Assembly: GCF_048569485.1 (NCBI RefSeq) | Contig: NC_134360.1 | Location: forward strand, 182,888,796-182,952,795 | Source: Anomaloglossus baeobatrachus | Taxonomy: Eukaryota; Chordata; Amphibia; Anura; Aromobatidae | Direction of reading: 5' to 3' | Length of the DNA stretch: 64,000 nucleotides | In this document: one piece after another, positions 44,173 to 55,966 of the stretch | Layout: each line of letters opens with the position of its first letter | Numbering within the stretch: the first letter of the stretch is position 1 | Made by a program: the position numbers and the translations under genes | Notes under the pieces: model-generated | Database searches by the model: none | What the model saw: only the letters and a program-made list of their open reading frames with translations | What the model was told of the DNA's origin: nothing

Positions 44173-46085
44173 GTTATTCAATAATCTTATTGGTTAAAAA
44201 AAAGTAAGTGATAATTTGATGACATTGTTTTATTGAATGAATAACACAAGTTCATGTTCTCTTGCAGCAAGCAATTTCAGATGTGGAAATAGACAAGAAT
44301 TCACAAGAACCTCTGCATCTTATAGGGAGTTTTTGAGATTTACTTATGCCTCTTCTTACCATTCTTTTAAAAATGATGAGAAAAGCTTACAGAATTATCT
44401 AGGAGGGGGTATGCTTTCAGCCAGGCTTGCAAGTTCACTCTTTCACCATAGTATAGTAGGCATTTATTTTCACTAATGACATAAAGCCAGCCAAACATAT
44501 AGAGAATTTACAAAGAAATATGTACCTATCAATAAATTTTGCAAATTTAGCGCCTAAGAACTAAATGTTAAGACTGAAGCAAGAATTGCCGATCTTAATA
44601 AATCTACTCCATTGTTCTCTACTTTTGCTACTTTACAGTGCAGGATCTACAAAGAAGATGGGAAACCAATATGCCACGTGTAAACATGGTGTAAAGTGAT
44701 TATTGCTCTACCCTTATAAAAATCATCACAATGTACTATAACCTTTTCTTCCAAATTCCAGCAAGAAAGTCAACTTGCGAAATGTAAAAACATAACATGA
44801 TGACATATAATTAATCTCTACAAAAATAGCCTTAAAATGAAGACTGCTGAGTCACATATGCTGCCGCCTCTCATATGTCATCGGCCTCACCTGAGACGTG
44901 TCTGGTTACCTCTTTGTTAGAGAATGTCGTGTTCAAGGAAGTCAAATAATAGTATAATTGGAATACAAAGCTTCAGTTTAAGGAGAACCTGTCACTTCCC
45001 CTAAATAAATATTCAGATTAATTGATTTTATATTTTGATAGATCGGGCATTTCTGAAAGCGGCAATACCGAATATGTCTATATTTTTTATTTTTTTAACC
45101 CTTTCATTTTCAATGGGGCGAATAGGGGGTGATTTGAACTTTCAGATTTTTTAATTTTTTTTAAAAAAAAAATGTAACTTTTTTTTAATTTTTTTTATTT
45201 TATTAGTCCCCCTAGGAAACTATATGGATCAGCAGTCTGATCTCTGATTCATTTCTGTTCTTTACATCTGCATAGCTCTGATAAGGAGAAAGGCAGCATT
45301 CCTGTGTGAGCCGCTTCTCTGCCGGCTATAACAAGAACTACGTCACGATAGCGACAGGAGTCATCACATGACCCGTCGCTACCATTGGCTTCCTGTGATC
45401 ACGTCATGGAGCCTCCGATGCCGGCGGGAAAAGGCGATTTAAATCGCGCTGTCACATTTTGATTAACAGTTTAACAGGCGCAGGTGAATTGCGTAGACAA
45501 ATAAAAATCACTTCTCATCTTCATCCTGGTTTTGCGACCTTTAATTGCAGAGCGGATTTTTATCCTTTCTTTTTTCGAATGTTTGATGAGTGAGGAACAG
45601 ACTTTTCATGGTTCCTCAGCTACCAACTATAATAAATGGTACTCACAAATTCCATTCTTATCTTCAAATAGTGGATGATGTAATTTTATGCCAACATACA
45701 AGCAGAAAAAAAAAAATCATAGGATCCGTTGAAGCTGGATGGTGAGTGTCACTATATTTTTTTCTGCTTGACTCAGTTGACTGGACTCAGTTAAACTCCA
45801 TTAGTGTGCGCCTCCTTTATTTCTCAGGTCAAAGTAAGGCTCCAAGTTGGATGTAGTTCTCTAGGTGTGCCAGAATTATACTTTTTAAATGACATTATGT
45901 AAGTGTATAAATTATTACTGGAATTTGCAAAACTTGTGATCAATAGTGTAAATTACCATTTTTGTTTAATCATTTTCAAGCACATATAAAATTTTTCTAG
46001 GGATCCCATCAAGGACAATATCTGCAAGGAGTTTGTATGTTCTCGCCATGTTTATGTGGGTTTTCTCTGGAAATAATGTCATTAT
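44173..46085. other. No gene seen
   Basis: AT-rich. 'tttaaggagaacctgtcact' at 44977 looks like one end of a T2-type MITE whose other end I could not find. T- and A-runs at 45080-45210. Confidence 0.4.
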
Positions 46086-46089
46086 CAAA

Positions 46090-46838
46090 GCTACTAAAAT
46101 AATTCTTGAAAATCTGAGAAAACATGGGACTCCTACTCAAAACAAAGAAGACAAAGTATTGACTACAGGCACAAGCAGGACACATTTGAGATGGATGGCA
46201 ATGAACTGGAAGTTGTAAAAGACTTCAACCTACTCAGATCAATGATCACTCAAGATGCAGCAACGACACTGAAAGTCAATAGGAAAATTGCTATGGGCAA
46301 ATCAACAATGAAGTCACTCGATAATGTCTTCAAATCAAAGAACATTTCTGTGGTGACGAAGACACGGCTCGTACATAGTCTGGTCTCGGCTCGCACATAG
46401 TCTGGCCTTTTCTGTGGTTAAATATGAATGTGAAACCTGAATGATAAAGAAACAAGACAGAAGAAGAATCAACGCCTTCTGATTGTGGTACCGGAGAAAG
46501 ATGTTGTCAAAACTATGGATGGCAAGAAGAACAAACAAATCAGTTTTGGAACACATCAAGCCAGACAAGTCACTCGAAGCAAGGATCAACAAGCTATGAC
46601 TTGTCTACTTTGGACACATCATCTGGAGAAGGATATCATGGTTGAAAGATAGAAGGGACAAGGCAAAGAGAAAGACCAGCATCCTGATGGCTTTAACTAT
46701 TAAGGAAACGGTGGAGAAGACCCTGGCCGATCTATCTAGGCTGCACAAGATCAATCTTCTAACAGAGGATCCATCCATCAAGTCACCATTGCGTGAGATC
46801 AAGCTGAAGGCCGTTAAAGAAAAACAATTCTATCTATA
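46090..46838 (+). pseudogene. RTE-type LINE reverse transcriptase C-terminal fragment
   Basis: Conceptual fragments in plus frames match the region after the RT catalytic core of RTE-like LINEs: 'NKEDKVLTTGTSRTH', 'LEVVKDFNLLRSMITQDAA', 'LDNVFKSKNISVVTKTRLVH', 'KKQDRRRINAF', 'VLEHIKPDKSLEARINKL' and 'YFGHIIWR', ending with 'IKETVEKTLADLSRLHK'. A frameshift near 46190 and several stops show it is dead. The N-terminal endonuclease and RT core are missing (5' truncated). Clade call is from motif memory. Confidence 0.75.
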
Positions 46839-46839
46839 A

Positions 46840-47720
46840 ATTCATTTTTTATTTATGGTAGACATACCACTTATTAAATATTTAATTTCCTTAGATGTGA
46901 TTAGTTTTGGTCCAGTGAATGAGGACTGCTAGTACAAAATGGCTAGGGGTCAGGTTTCAGAATGACTCAAGTATGTGACACTACTTCCTTACATGATAAT
47001 AGCCTTTTTGTCCCCGCTATATGAGGTGGCACAATGAGGCACCAATATGCTGCTTACAGGTTTCCTCGGAAGCAGATATGTACATTACCCAATACCAGCA
47101 ACATCAAGGCATGCTAAACTGGAGGAACAAGTTTATCAAGGTTACAAATTAGTTAGTGGCTACACAATAAGAGACACTGATACGATACCTGAGTATAATA
47201 ATAGTACAAGAGTATTGCTGAATATCAAATGGGGATGAGGACTGACAGCCTTTTATTCTTTCAATGGATTAGAGGTCACAGAATATTGGGTTTTAGGATC
47301 CAGCAAATCTTTTGTTTTCAAAAAGACACATTCCAAAAACCATAAATTCCATCAAGATATCAGTAATGTGTATTTTGTGGATAGTTATATTTTTTAACAT
47401 CATGAATTTGGGGTACATATAACCTATTTATTAATTTTATGGGGTTTTTTTTCAATTTGCACTATAAATAAATTGTGAATGTTTTAGACATTTTACTATG
47501 ATTATGTGAACACCAAATACTACTTATGATTTATTGTTTTTTCAAAGTTGCAATATATTAATTTGTTTGATTTTTTAATGTGAACTTTTTTGAATTCTGC
47601 ATTGCACTCAATCAAAATCATTACCATTTAATTACCACAATTCAATATTATCACACAAATCAACTACGTTTAGGTAAGAATGATTTATTTTCCCCACTGA
47701 TAAACACTACAATTGTATTC
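46840..47720. other. No gene or repeat recognised
   Basis: AT-rich sequence. Nothing supported beyond short open frames without motifs. Confidence 0.4.
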
Positions 47721-47735
47721 ATAGTTGATGATACA

Positions 47736-49840
47736 AACAAGCCATGGAGAAAAAGACATGGATCGCACATCCCAAAAATCCATTGATCTAAAAGCCGCTA
47801 GGCAAAAATTTAAATAGAACATGAGGTTCTTAGTTACCATTCTGATCAGACTGTATTAAGCCCACTGCCACGTCACGGCGAACCTCTTGAGTGGGTCCCT
47901 AACCTGACCTTTTTGTGCGGCACCGTGCACTGACCACCGCCGCAGCGACAAAGCGCCAGCAGGGCGGGCGACCTGGTGCCTCACAGCACCCATGCTGCAA
48001 GGCAAAGCCCCCAAGGCTCCAGGCCGCGCCGCCCCACTGACACCACACCACCACGACAGCAGCCACCACACAGCACCAGCACACAGTGAGAGGAGCTGTG
48101 CACTCACCTCCCACTGGCTCCCATGTGTGAACTGGGAGCAAAAAGAAGGCTGACCCCTCTTGCAGTCTCCTGCTGATTAAAATCACCTGTGCCAAATGGG
48201 GAGAGTGCAGATCCAAGCAAAAAACAGAGGGGGATAGACTGTTATATAACAAGCCATGGAGAAAAAGACATGGATCGCACATCCCAAAAATACATTGATC
48301 TAAAAGCCGCTAGGCAAAAATTTAAATAGAACATGAGGTTCTTAGTTACCATTCTGATCAGACTGTATTAAGCCCACTGCCACGTCACGGCAAACCTCTT
48401 GAGTGGGTCCCTAACCTGACCTTTTTGTGCGGCACCGTGCACTGACCACCGCCGCAGCGACAAAGCGCCAGCAGGGCGGGCGACCTGGTGCCTCACAGCA
48501 TCCATGCTGCAAGGCAAAGCCCCCAAGGCTCCAGGCCGCGCCGCCCCACTGACACCACACCACCACGACAGCAGCCACCACACAGCACCAGCACACAGTG
48601 AGAGGAGCTGTGCACTCACCTCCCACTGGCTCCCATGTGTGAACTGGGAGCAAAAAGAAGGCTGACCCCTCTTGCAGTCTCCTGCTGATTAAAATCACCT
48701 GTGCCAAATGGGGAGAGTGCAGATCCAAGCAAAAAACAATTTTTTGCCTAGCGGCTTTAGATCAATGTATTTTTGGGATGTGCGATCCATGTCTTTTTCT
48801 TCATAGTATGGTATTTATATCAGGCTATCCCCCTCTTTTTTTTGCTTGGATCTGCACTCTCCCCATTTGGCACAGGTGTTTTTAATCAGCAGGAGACTGC
48901 AAGAGGGGCCAGCCTTCTTTTTGCTCCCAGTTCACATATGGGAGCCAGTGGGAGGTGAGTGCACAGCTCCTCTCACTGTGTGCTGGTGCTGTGTGGTGGC
49001 TGCTGTCGTGGTGGTGTTGTGTCAGTGGGGCGGCGCGGCCTGGAGCCTTGGGGGCTTTGCCTTGCAGCATGGGTGCTGTGAGGCACCAGGTCGCCCGCCC
49101 TGCTGGCGCTTTGTCGCTGCGGCGGTGGTCGGTGCACGGTGCCGCACAAAAAGGTCAGGTTAGGGACCCACTCAAGAGGTTTGCCGTGACGTGGCAGTGG
49201 GCTTAATACAATCTGATCAGAATGGTAACAAAAGAACCTCATGTTCTATTTAATTTTTTGCCTAGCGGCTTTAGATCAATGTATTTTTGGGATGTGCGAT
49301 CCATGTCTTTTTCTTCATAGTATGGTATTTATATCAGGCTATCCCCCTCTTTTTTTTTTGCTTGGATCTGCACTCTCCCCATTTGGCACAGGTGTTTTTA
49401 ATCAGCAGGAGACTGCAAGAGGGGCCAGCCTTCTTTTTGCTCCCAGTTCACATATGGGAGCCAGTGGGAGGTGAGTGCACAGCTCCTCTCACTGTGTGCT
49501 GGTGCTGTGTGGTGGCTGCTGTCGTGGTGGTGTCGTGTCAGTGGGGCGGCGCGGCCTGGAGCCTTGGGGGCTTCGCCTTGCAGCATGGGTGCTGTGAGGC
49601 ACCAGGTCGCCCGCCCTGCTGGCGTTTTGTCGCTGCGGCGGTGGTCAGTGCACAGTGCCGCACAAAAAGGTCAGGTTAGGGACCCACTCAAGAGGTTTGC
49701 CGTGACGTGGCAGTGGGCTTAATACAATCTGATCAGAATGGTAACAAAAGAACCTCATGTTCTATTTAATTTTTTGCCTAGCGGCTTTAGATCAATGTAT
49801 TTTTGGGATGTGCGATCCATGTCTTTTTCTTCATAGTATG
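47736..49840. mobile_element. Head-to-head array of ~510 bp units with 15 bp duplication
   Basis: Two head-to-tail units on the minus strand (47736-48737) face two full units plus an ~86 bp partial unit on the plus strand (48738-49840). Unit landmarks: 'gcctagcggctttagatcaa', 'gcttggatctgcactctccc', 'cagtgggaggtgagtgcaca', 'ggtgctgtgaggcaccaggt' and 'caatctgatcagaatggtaa'. The whole is flanked by ATAGTTGATGATACA (47721-47735 and 49841-49855). A single flanking duplication means the array arrived as one insertion. Tandem and inverted copies plus a long duplication fit a Penelope-like or related target-primed retroelement. No protein motif found. Confidence 0.7.
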
Positions 49841-50521
49841 ATAGTTGATGATACACACTGCGCCATGTAGCGTTATGTTATGAATACTAATTATTATTCA
49901 GATATTAGAAATAATTTACCATTATCAACCCTAATATAGTAAATTGTCTATTACATTTTCCAGTATTTATTTTGATATATAATATTCTGTATTTGGCCAA
50001 ATATTCTGGGGCTAGAAGAAGCGATAAGGTGAGTGGGCAGTTCAAAAATAATGCCTTCCATGAAAGGTGCCCAGTAGTGATGGGCGAGTGTGCTCACTAC
50101 TGCTCATTACTTGATTGAGTATTAGAGTTTAAAAATTATTGGGTTTCCCATTGACTTCCATTATACTTCATGCTTGATTGTCATGATTAGAGTTGAGCGA
50201 TGTTCGAGGTTCGCCATTTTCATGTTCGAGTAATTTTGGGGGGTGCTCGAGATCGAACTCGAACTCGAGCTTTTTGCTAAAAGCTCGACAGTTCGAGTTA
50301 CGTTCAAGAACGGTTCGATCACCATAAACATGGCTTTTCACAGTAAGGCTATGTGCACATATTGCTATCTGCATGCGTCCTGCATCCCCAGCACAATCCC
50401 TCTCCCTTTCCTACTCACTGATCACGGGCGTCTCGCTCCACGTCTGTCACAAATCTGCGGTGTCTTTTCCTCTTTAGAAAATGGGTGCCGCTTCAGTAGT
50501 CAATTAGTTATTCCGTGTTTT

Positions 50522-50628
50522 CCCCGCCCACCGGCGCCTATGATTGGTTGCAGTCAGACACGTCCCCAAGCTGAGTGACAGCTGTCTCACTTCTCACTGC
50601 AACCAATCACAGCCACCAGTGGGCGGGT
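50522..50628. promoter_or_regulatory. GC-box/CCAAT-box palindrome, copy in the inner hAT
   Basis: CCCCGCCCACCGGCG ... TGATTGGTTGCAGTCAGACA ... CTCACTGCAACCAATCACAG ... AGTGGGCGGG. Same arrangement as at 22274. Confidence 0.45.
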
Positions 50629-50674
50629 CTATATCGTGCAGTAAAATATATAAATAAATAAATAATAATAAAAA

Positions 50675-51310
50675 AAAAAATGCGGTTCCCCCATATTTGA
50701 TACCAGCCGGGATAAAGCCGCACGGCTGGAGGCTGGTATTGTCAGGATGGAGAGCGCCACGGTATGGGGAGCCCTCCAGCCTAACAATATCACCCAGCAG
50801 CCGACCGGAATAGCCGCATCCATTAGATGCGACAGTCCTGGGGGACTCTACCCAGCTCATCCCGAATTGCCCTGGTGTGGTGGCAATCGGGGTAATAACG
50901 GGGTTGATCATGCCAGGCATCTCCTCGAGACACGTTCTGTGATCAACCTGAAAGTGAAAGTAAATAAACACACCGCGAAAAATCTTTTATTTGGAATAAA
51001 AGACAAAAAACCACCCTGTTTCACCCCTTTATTAATCACCAAATACCCCTCCAGGTCCGACGTAATCCACACGACACTGTCAGCTCTGCTCCCTGAAGAT
51101 GTAGCAGCACCGTAGAACACCATCGCGCTGTATCAGGTCCATGTAGCAATGAAGTGAATCACGCTGTCAGCAGAGACTTCACTCAGCACTGTAGGCTTCA
51201 AGATTACAAAATCTGCCCATCTTTTTCAATAGAGGCAATATCTCCTTGTGGATAGAGAGCTCCCCTATGAAGCATTAGGTTGCGAGTTCTAGTCCCGGTG
51301 AAATTGTTTT
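50675..51310 (+). repeat. Module A core, copy 6, with tRNA-like tail
   Basis: All core landmarks in order ('atgcggttcccccatatttg', 'ccattagatgcgacagtcct', 'gaattgccctggtgtggtgg', opposed AATAAA signals near 50960-51000, 'cgacgtaatccacacgaca'). Followed by a tRNA-like segment at 51231-51302 and a T-run. Confidence 0.8.
51231..51302 (+). pseudogene. tRNA-like sequence, copy 1
   Basis: A decayed A-box-like 'tgtggatagagagc' and a B-box-like GCGAGTTCTAGTCCCGG, spaced as in tRNA-derived SINE heads, followed within ~10 bp by a T-run. Anticodon stem not convincing. Pseudogene or SINE-derived. Confidence 0.5.
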
Positions 51311-51364
51311 TTTCTTAATTTATTTTTTTATTTTTAATTATATTGCGCAGTAAAATAAATAAAT

Positions 51365-51800
51365 AAATAAAAAAATGCGGTTCCCCCATATTTGATACCA
51401 GCCAGGATAAAGCCGCACGGCTGGAGGCTAGTATTGTCAGGATGGGGAGCGCCACGGTATGCGGAGCCCACCACCCTAACAATATCACCCAGCAGCCGCC
51501 CGGAATAGCCGCATCCATTAGATGCAACAGTCCCAGGACTCTACCCGGCTCATCCCGAATTGCCCTGGTGCGGTGGCAATCGGAGTAATAATGAGTTTAA
51601 TCATGCCAGGCGTCTCCCCGAGACACCTTTCATGATTAAACTGAAAGTGAAAGTAAAGAAAAACACCACGAAAAATCCATTATTTGGAGTAAAAGACAAA
51701 AAAACACCCTGTTTCACCCCTTTATTAATTCTCAAATACCCCTCCAGGTTCAACGCACTCCACACGACATTGTCAGCTCTGCTACAGAACACAAATGCTC
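51365..51800 (+). repeat. Module A core, copy 7 (tandem duplicate of copy 6)
   Basis: Repeats the order of copy 6 at an offset of about 670 bp, again followed by a tRNA-like segment and a T-run. Hence a direct duplication of core plus tRNA-like tail. Confidence 0.8.
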
Positions 51801-51823
51801 TGTATCAGCTCCACATATCATTA

Positions 51824-51893
51824 GAAGCAGTAGCAGAGTGGATAGCGCGCTCGCATAAGAAGCATTAGGTCGTGAGTTCTAGTCCCGGTAAAG
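51824..51893 (+). pseudogene. tRNA-like sequence, copy 2
   Basis: Better kept than copy 1: A-box TAGCAGAGTGGATAGCGCGC, B-box GTGAGTTCTAGTCCCGG, then T(10) within ~6 bp, a Pol III terminator. The arms do not close into a full cloverleaf by eye, so I do not call a functional tRNA. Confidence 0.55.
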
Positions 51894-51995
51894 AATTTTT
51901 TTTTTTTAAATTTTAAATTATATTTATAATATATTTATAATATATTTATAATTTAATTATGCATGGAGGGGAGGAGCCAGACATCAGCTGTGAGC

Positions 51996-52571
51996 TTTCT
52001 CTCTCTCTCTCTCTCTCTCCCTCCTTTCTCTCTCTCTCCTTTCTTTCTCTCTCTCTCCTTTCTCTCTCATTTCTCTCTCTCCTTTCTTTCTCTCCTTTCT
52101 CTCCCTCCTTTCTTTCTCTCCTTTCTCTCTCTCTCCTTTCTTTCTCTCCTTTCTCTCTCTCCTTTCTTTCTCTCCTTTCTCTCTCTCTCCTTTCTTTCTC
52201 TCTTTTCTCCTTTCTTTCTCTCCTTTATTTCTCTCTTTTCTCTCTCCTTTCTTTCTCTCCTTTCTCTCTCTCCGTTCTTTTTCTCTCTTTCTCTCTCTTT
52301 CTCTCCTTTCTTTCTCTCTCTCTTTCTCTCCTTTCTCTCTCCTTTCTCTCTCTCCTTTCTCTCTCCTTTCTTTCTCTCCTTCTCTCTTCTTTCTCTCTTT
52401 CTCTTCTTTCTCTCTTTCTCTCTCTCTTCTTTCTCTCTTTCTCTCTCTCTCTTCTTTCTCTCTTTCTCTCTTTCTCTCTCTCTTTCTCTCTTTCTCTCTC
52501 TTCTTTCTCTCTTTCTCTCTCTCTTCTTTCTCTCTTTCTCTCTCTCTCTTCTTTCTCTCGCTCTCTTTCTC
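51996..52571 (+). repeat. CT-rich microsatellite (tttctctc)n
   Basis: ~575 bp of interrupted (CT)n and (TTTCTCTC)n. Yields Ser/Leu/Phe-rich plus-strand and Arg/Lys/Glu-rich minus-strand frames of ~200 residues that are artefacts. Confidence 0.97.
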
Positions 52572-53095
52572 AGACCTGGCGATGATCAACTGATGCAGTC
52601 ACCTGACTGAATCAGCTGACACTATAAGTCGAGCGGTGAGGCCGGCTTTTTACCGACCGGCCAGCTAACCTATCAGCTGATGCCGTCGGACAGGAGTCTG
52701 CACTGAAGTGTGTAGTTTTTGGGTTTTTTTGCACTGATGCATCAGCTGATTGTATAAAAGCCGTTTATACAATCAGCTGCTGTGTCATGTGATTCAGGCC
52801 CTTGAACCTGACACATCATCTGATCGCTTTGCCTTCCAGCAAACCGATCAGATGATATTGGATCCAGATTGGATGGTGCGGGACCCTTGACCCAGGATTA
52901 CTGCGGAGGGGGGTTCTTTATTTCAACAAAGATGGAGTCACTAATTGTGTTGTGTTTTATTTCTAATAAAAATATTTTTCTGTGTGTTGTGGTTTTTTTT
53001 ATCGGTACTAGAAATTCATGGTGGCCATGTCTAATATTGGTGTGACACCATGAATTTTGGGCTTAGGGCCAGTTGATAATAAACAGCTAGCCCCA

Positions 53096-54275
53096 ACCCC
53101 ATTATTACACAGCGAGCCACCCGTCACCAGGGCAGCTGGAAGAGTTGGATACAGCGCCAGAAGATGGCACTTCTATGAAAGCGCCCTTTTCTGGGGCGGC
53201 TGCAGACTGCAATTCGCAGCAGAGGGGCCCAGAAAGCTCAGGCCAACCTGTGCTGTGGATTCAAATCCCCAGCTGCCTAGTTGTACCTGGCTGGACACAA
53301 AAATATGGCGAAGCCCATGTCATTTGTTTTTTAATTATTCCATGTAATAAGTGAAATAATTAAAAAAAACGGGCTTCCCTATATTTTTGGTTCTCAGCCG
53401 GGTACAAATAGGCAGCTGGGGGTTGGGGGCAGCCCGTAGGTGCCTGCTGTACCTGGCTAGCATACAAAAAAATGGCGAAGCCCACGTAATTTGTTTTTTA
53501 ATTATTTCATGAAATTCATGAAATAATTAATAAAAAAAGGGCTTCCCTATATTTTTGGATCCCAGCCGGGTACAAATAGGGAGCTGGGGTTGGGGGCAGC
53601 CCGTAGCTGCCTGCTGTACCTGGCTAGCATACAAAAACATGGTGAAGCCCACATAATTTTTTTTTTGGGGGGGGGAACTCCTGCATACAGTCCTGGATGG
53701 AGTATGCTGAGCCTTGTAGTTCTGCAGCTGCTGTCTGTCTGTATGGAGGAGAGCAGACACCAGCTGCAGAACGACAAGGCTCAGCATGCTCCATTCACTA
53801 GTGTATGCAGGAGAGCAGACAGCAGCTGCAGAACTACAAGGCTCAGCATACTCCATCCAGGACTGTATGCAGGAGTTTTTTGCCCACCAAAAAAATGACA
53901 TGAGCTTCGCCATATTTTTGTATGCTAGCCAGGTACAGCAGGCAGGTACGGCTGCCCCCAACCCTCACCTGCCTATTTGTACCCGGCTGGGAACAAAAAA
54001 TATAGGGAAGCCCATTTTTTTTTAATTATTTCACGAATTTCATGAAGTAATTAAAAAACAAATGACGTGGGCTTCGCCCCATTTTTGTGTCCAGCCAGGT
54101 ACAACTAGGCAGCTGGGGATTGGAATCCGCAGCACAGGTTAGCCCGAGCTTTCTGGGCCCCTCTGCTGCGAATTGCAATTCGCAGCTGCCCCATAGAAGC
54201 GCCATCATCTGGCGCTGTATCCAACTCTTCCAACAGCCCTGGAGCCGGGTGGCTTGCTGGGCAATTATGAGTTAA
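53096..54275. repeat. ~1.2 kb palindrome (foldback)
   Basis: The left arm (53096-53760) and right arm (53805-54275) are inverted copies: 'agctggaagagttggataca', 'ctgggcccctctgctgcgaa', 'gggcttccctatatttttgg', 'cagccgggtacaaataggca' and 'cttgtagttctgcagctgct'. The left arm has an extra duplicated ~120 bp segment ('aattatttcatgaaattcat' region), making the arms unequal. Confidence 0.88.
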
Positions 54276-54742
54276 TACTAGCTTTGCTTTACTAGCTAGT
54301 ATTAAGTCAGATATTCTTAATGTCAGGCAAGTTTGATCCAGCCATTAAGAATCTCCAATAAAGGGTTAAAAAAAAGACACCACACAGAGAAAAAATACTT
54401 TAATAGAAATATATACACAGACACACTTAGAGACTCCATGTTTATTACTCCCTCTTATCCCTCCATGATCCTGCTCTTCTTTCTTCTTTCTCCTTCAACC
54501 CATGCAGCTCTGCTACATCAGTAGCGCTGCATGGGAGGAAGACGCTGCTGTTCCCGTGCAATCTTTTCACCCCATGAGTGATCAGAGGCTGCTGGCTGTA
54601 AGCGGTGACATCACTGCTGACAGGTGCATTGCTATAGCAACGGTGATCTCCGTTATTGACCAGCTGTGGCAGCCGGTGAATAATGGAACGGGGAAGCAGA
54701 ACGGGGAGTTGACCGTGTGCCAGAGCATGTCGCCGGTACACA

Positions 54743-55966
54743 TGTACCGCCCCATGGGCTCGGCCGGCTGCCGAGCCGCTCGGATCCATGCCCGTCGGTG
54801 GGTGGCTCGAGCTCCTCACGGACCAGGGGAGTCACGTCGCTCTGAAAGGGAGTTGTTGGCGCTACGTGAGGGGTGGCGTTCGGTGGAGAGGTCCACGGCC
54901 GGGGCCGCGATTGTTTGGGGATTAAGTTCGTGACGCCACCCACGGGTTCTGGTGAATGGATGGACACCACTGCTGCCGTTGACTAGGCTCCCGGGGATGG
55001 TGTTGCGCAGCTTGGTGTTGACCCCTCCATGGGTAGGGGAATGATGGTCCCGGGGGCCCGAGGGAGGACTGGGGCCAGGGAATGGGTGATGCGTGCTGGC
55101 ATGTCGGTGCGGTGCGGCGCGTGGCCCGAAGGCACTGTTGTACTCACTATTACAAACACGCTGGAGTCTCTGGTAAACCAAACAAGATGGTGGATGGTGC
55201 TCGCAGCCGGCTGCGCTTTTCCTCTTTTCAGGTTGATGGTGTCCGCCTTTCTCCTGTACCTCACTTTTGTAGAAAATGATGACTCCTATGCCTGAGCAGC
55301 GGTAGTCCGCTCCCCAGCCTGATGTATGCCAGTAGATCCCGTGTGCCCGCAGACGCTGGCCCGTGGGGTCTCGATGCCTGGTCGGTGGCTTTCTACCCCT
55401 ATGATTGGGCAGTTGTCTTCAGTCGGGTCTTAGGTGGGAAAGGGCCTAAAGTTCAGTCCTCAATCAGTTGATTTGACTCAGTTCAGTTCTTTCTGGGCCT
55501 CGTACTGGGTCTGAGTACCCCTCCTGGTGCTCCGGTTTCCAATTGGTTCCCCGGTTTGGTACCGGCGGGTCACCGCCCGTCCCTGGTCCTTACGGATCCA
55601 CCGGCTGTAGTCCCAGCTCCTGCAGGCGGCCAACCCCGTCTGCCTCCTTGCCATGGTACCAGGGCTACAACCCCGGCACCGGTCAGTGTTAACGCTGTAA
55701 GCCTGACACCTCAGGCCTGCTGCACTTGAACTTGACTCTCCACTTCACAGTCCAAAACTCAACTAAGGTGTGTCCTGTCTCAGGCTCTCCGGACTCCTAG
55801 GTGGGCATGGCCAACCGCCTGGCCCCGCCCCCGTGGTGTGCCCATTGACCCCTGAGAAAGGTAACAAGGGTTTTGTAGGTTGGCTGCTGTCACCTTATTA
55901 AGGGGGGGGAGAGGGTGTTTGTGTAAGGGCCTACCTGTGACAACCTGTCTAGTCCAGGGCGTCACA
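54743..55966. mobile_element. Solo-LTR-like repeat, family B, copy 5
   Basis: Starts TGTACCGCCCCATGGGC and ends CCAGGGCGTCACA, with 4 bp CACA/CACG flanks (one mismatch). CpG-rich head 'gctgccgagccgctcggatc' shared with copy 4. The longest copy (1224 bp). Non-coding fossil nested in the inner hAT. Confidence 0.6.

Noticed and set aside
44977-45000. Complete T2-type MITE beginning TTAAGGAGAACCTGTCA
   Set aside because: No matching right terminus found within the next kilobase.
47856-49722. Four copies of an 83-105 codon frame conserved in the 510 bp units
   Set aside because: The units are nearly identical in DNA, so frame conservation carries no information. Composition is low-complexity and no domain is seen.
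51824-51893. Functional tRNA gene
   Set aside because: A- and B-box are present but the acceptor and anticodon stems do not pair convincingly by eye. Better called tRNA-like.
51959-52610. ~200-residue Ser/Leu/Phe or Arg/Lys/Glu proteins
   Set aside because: CT-rich microsatellite read in different frames and strands.
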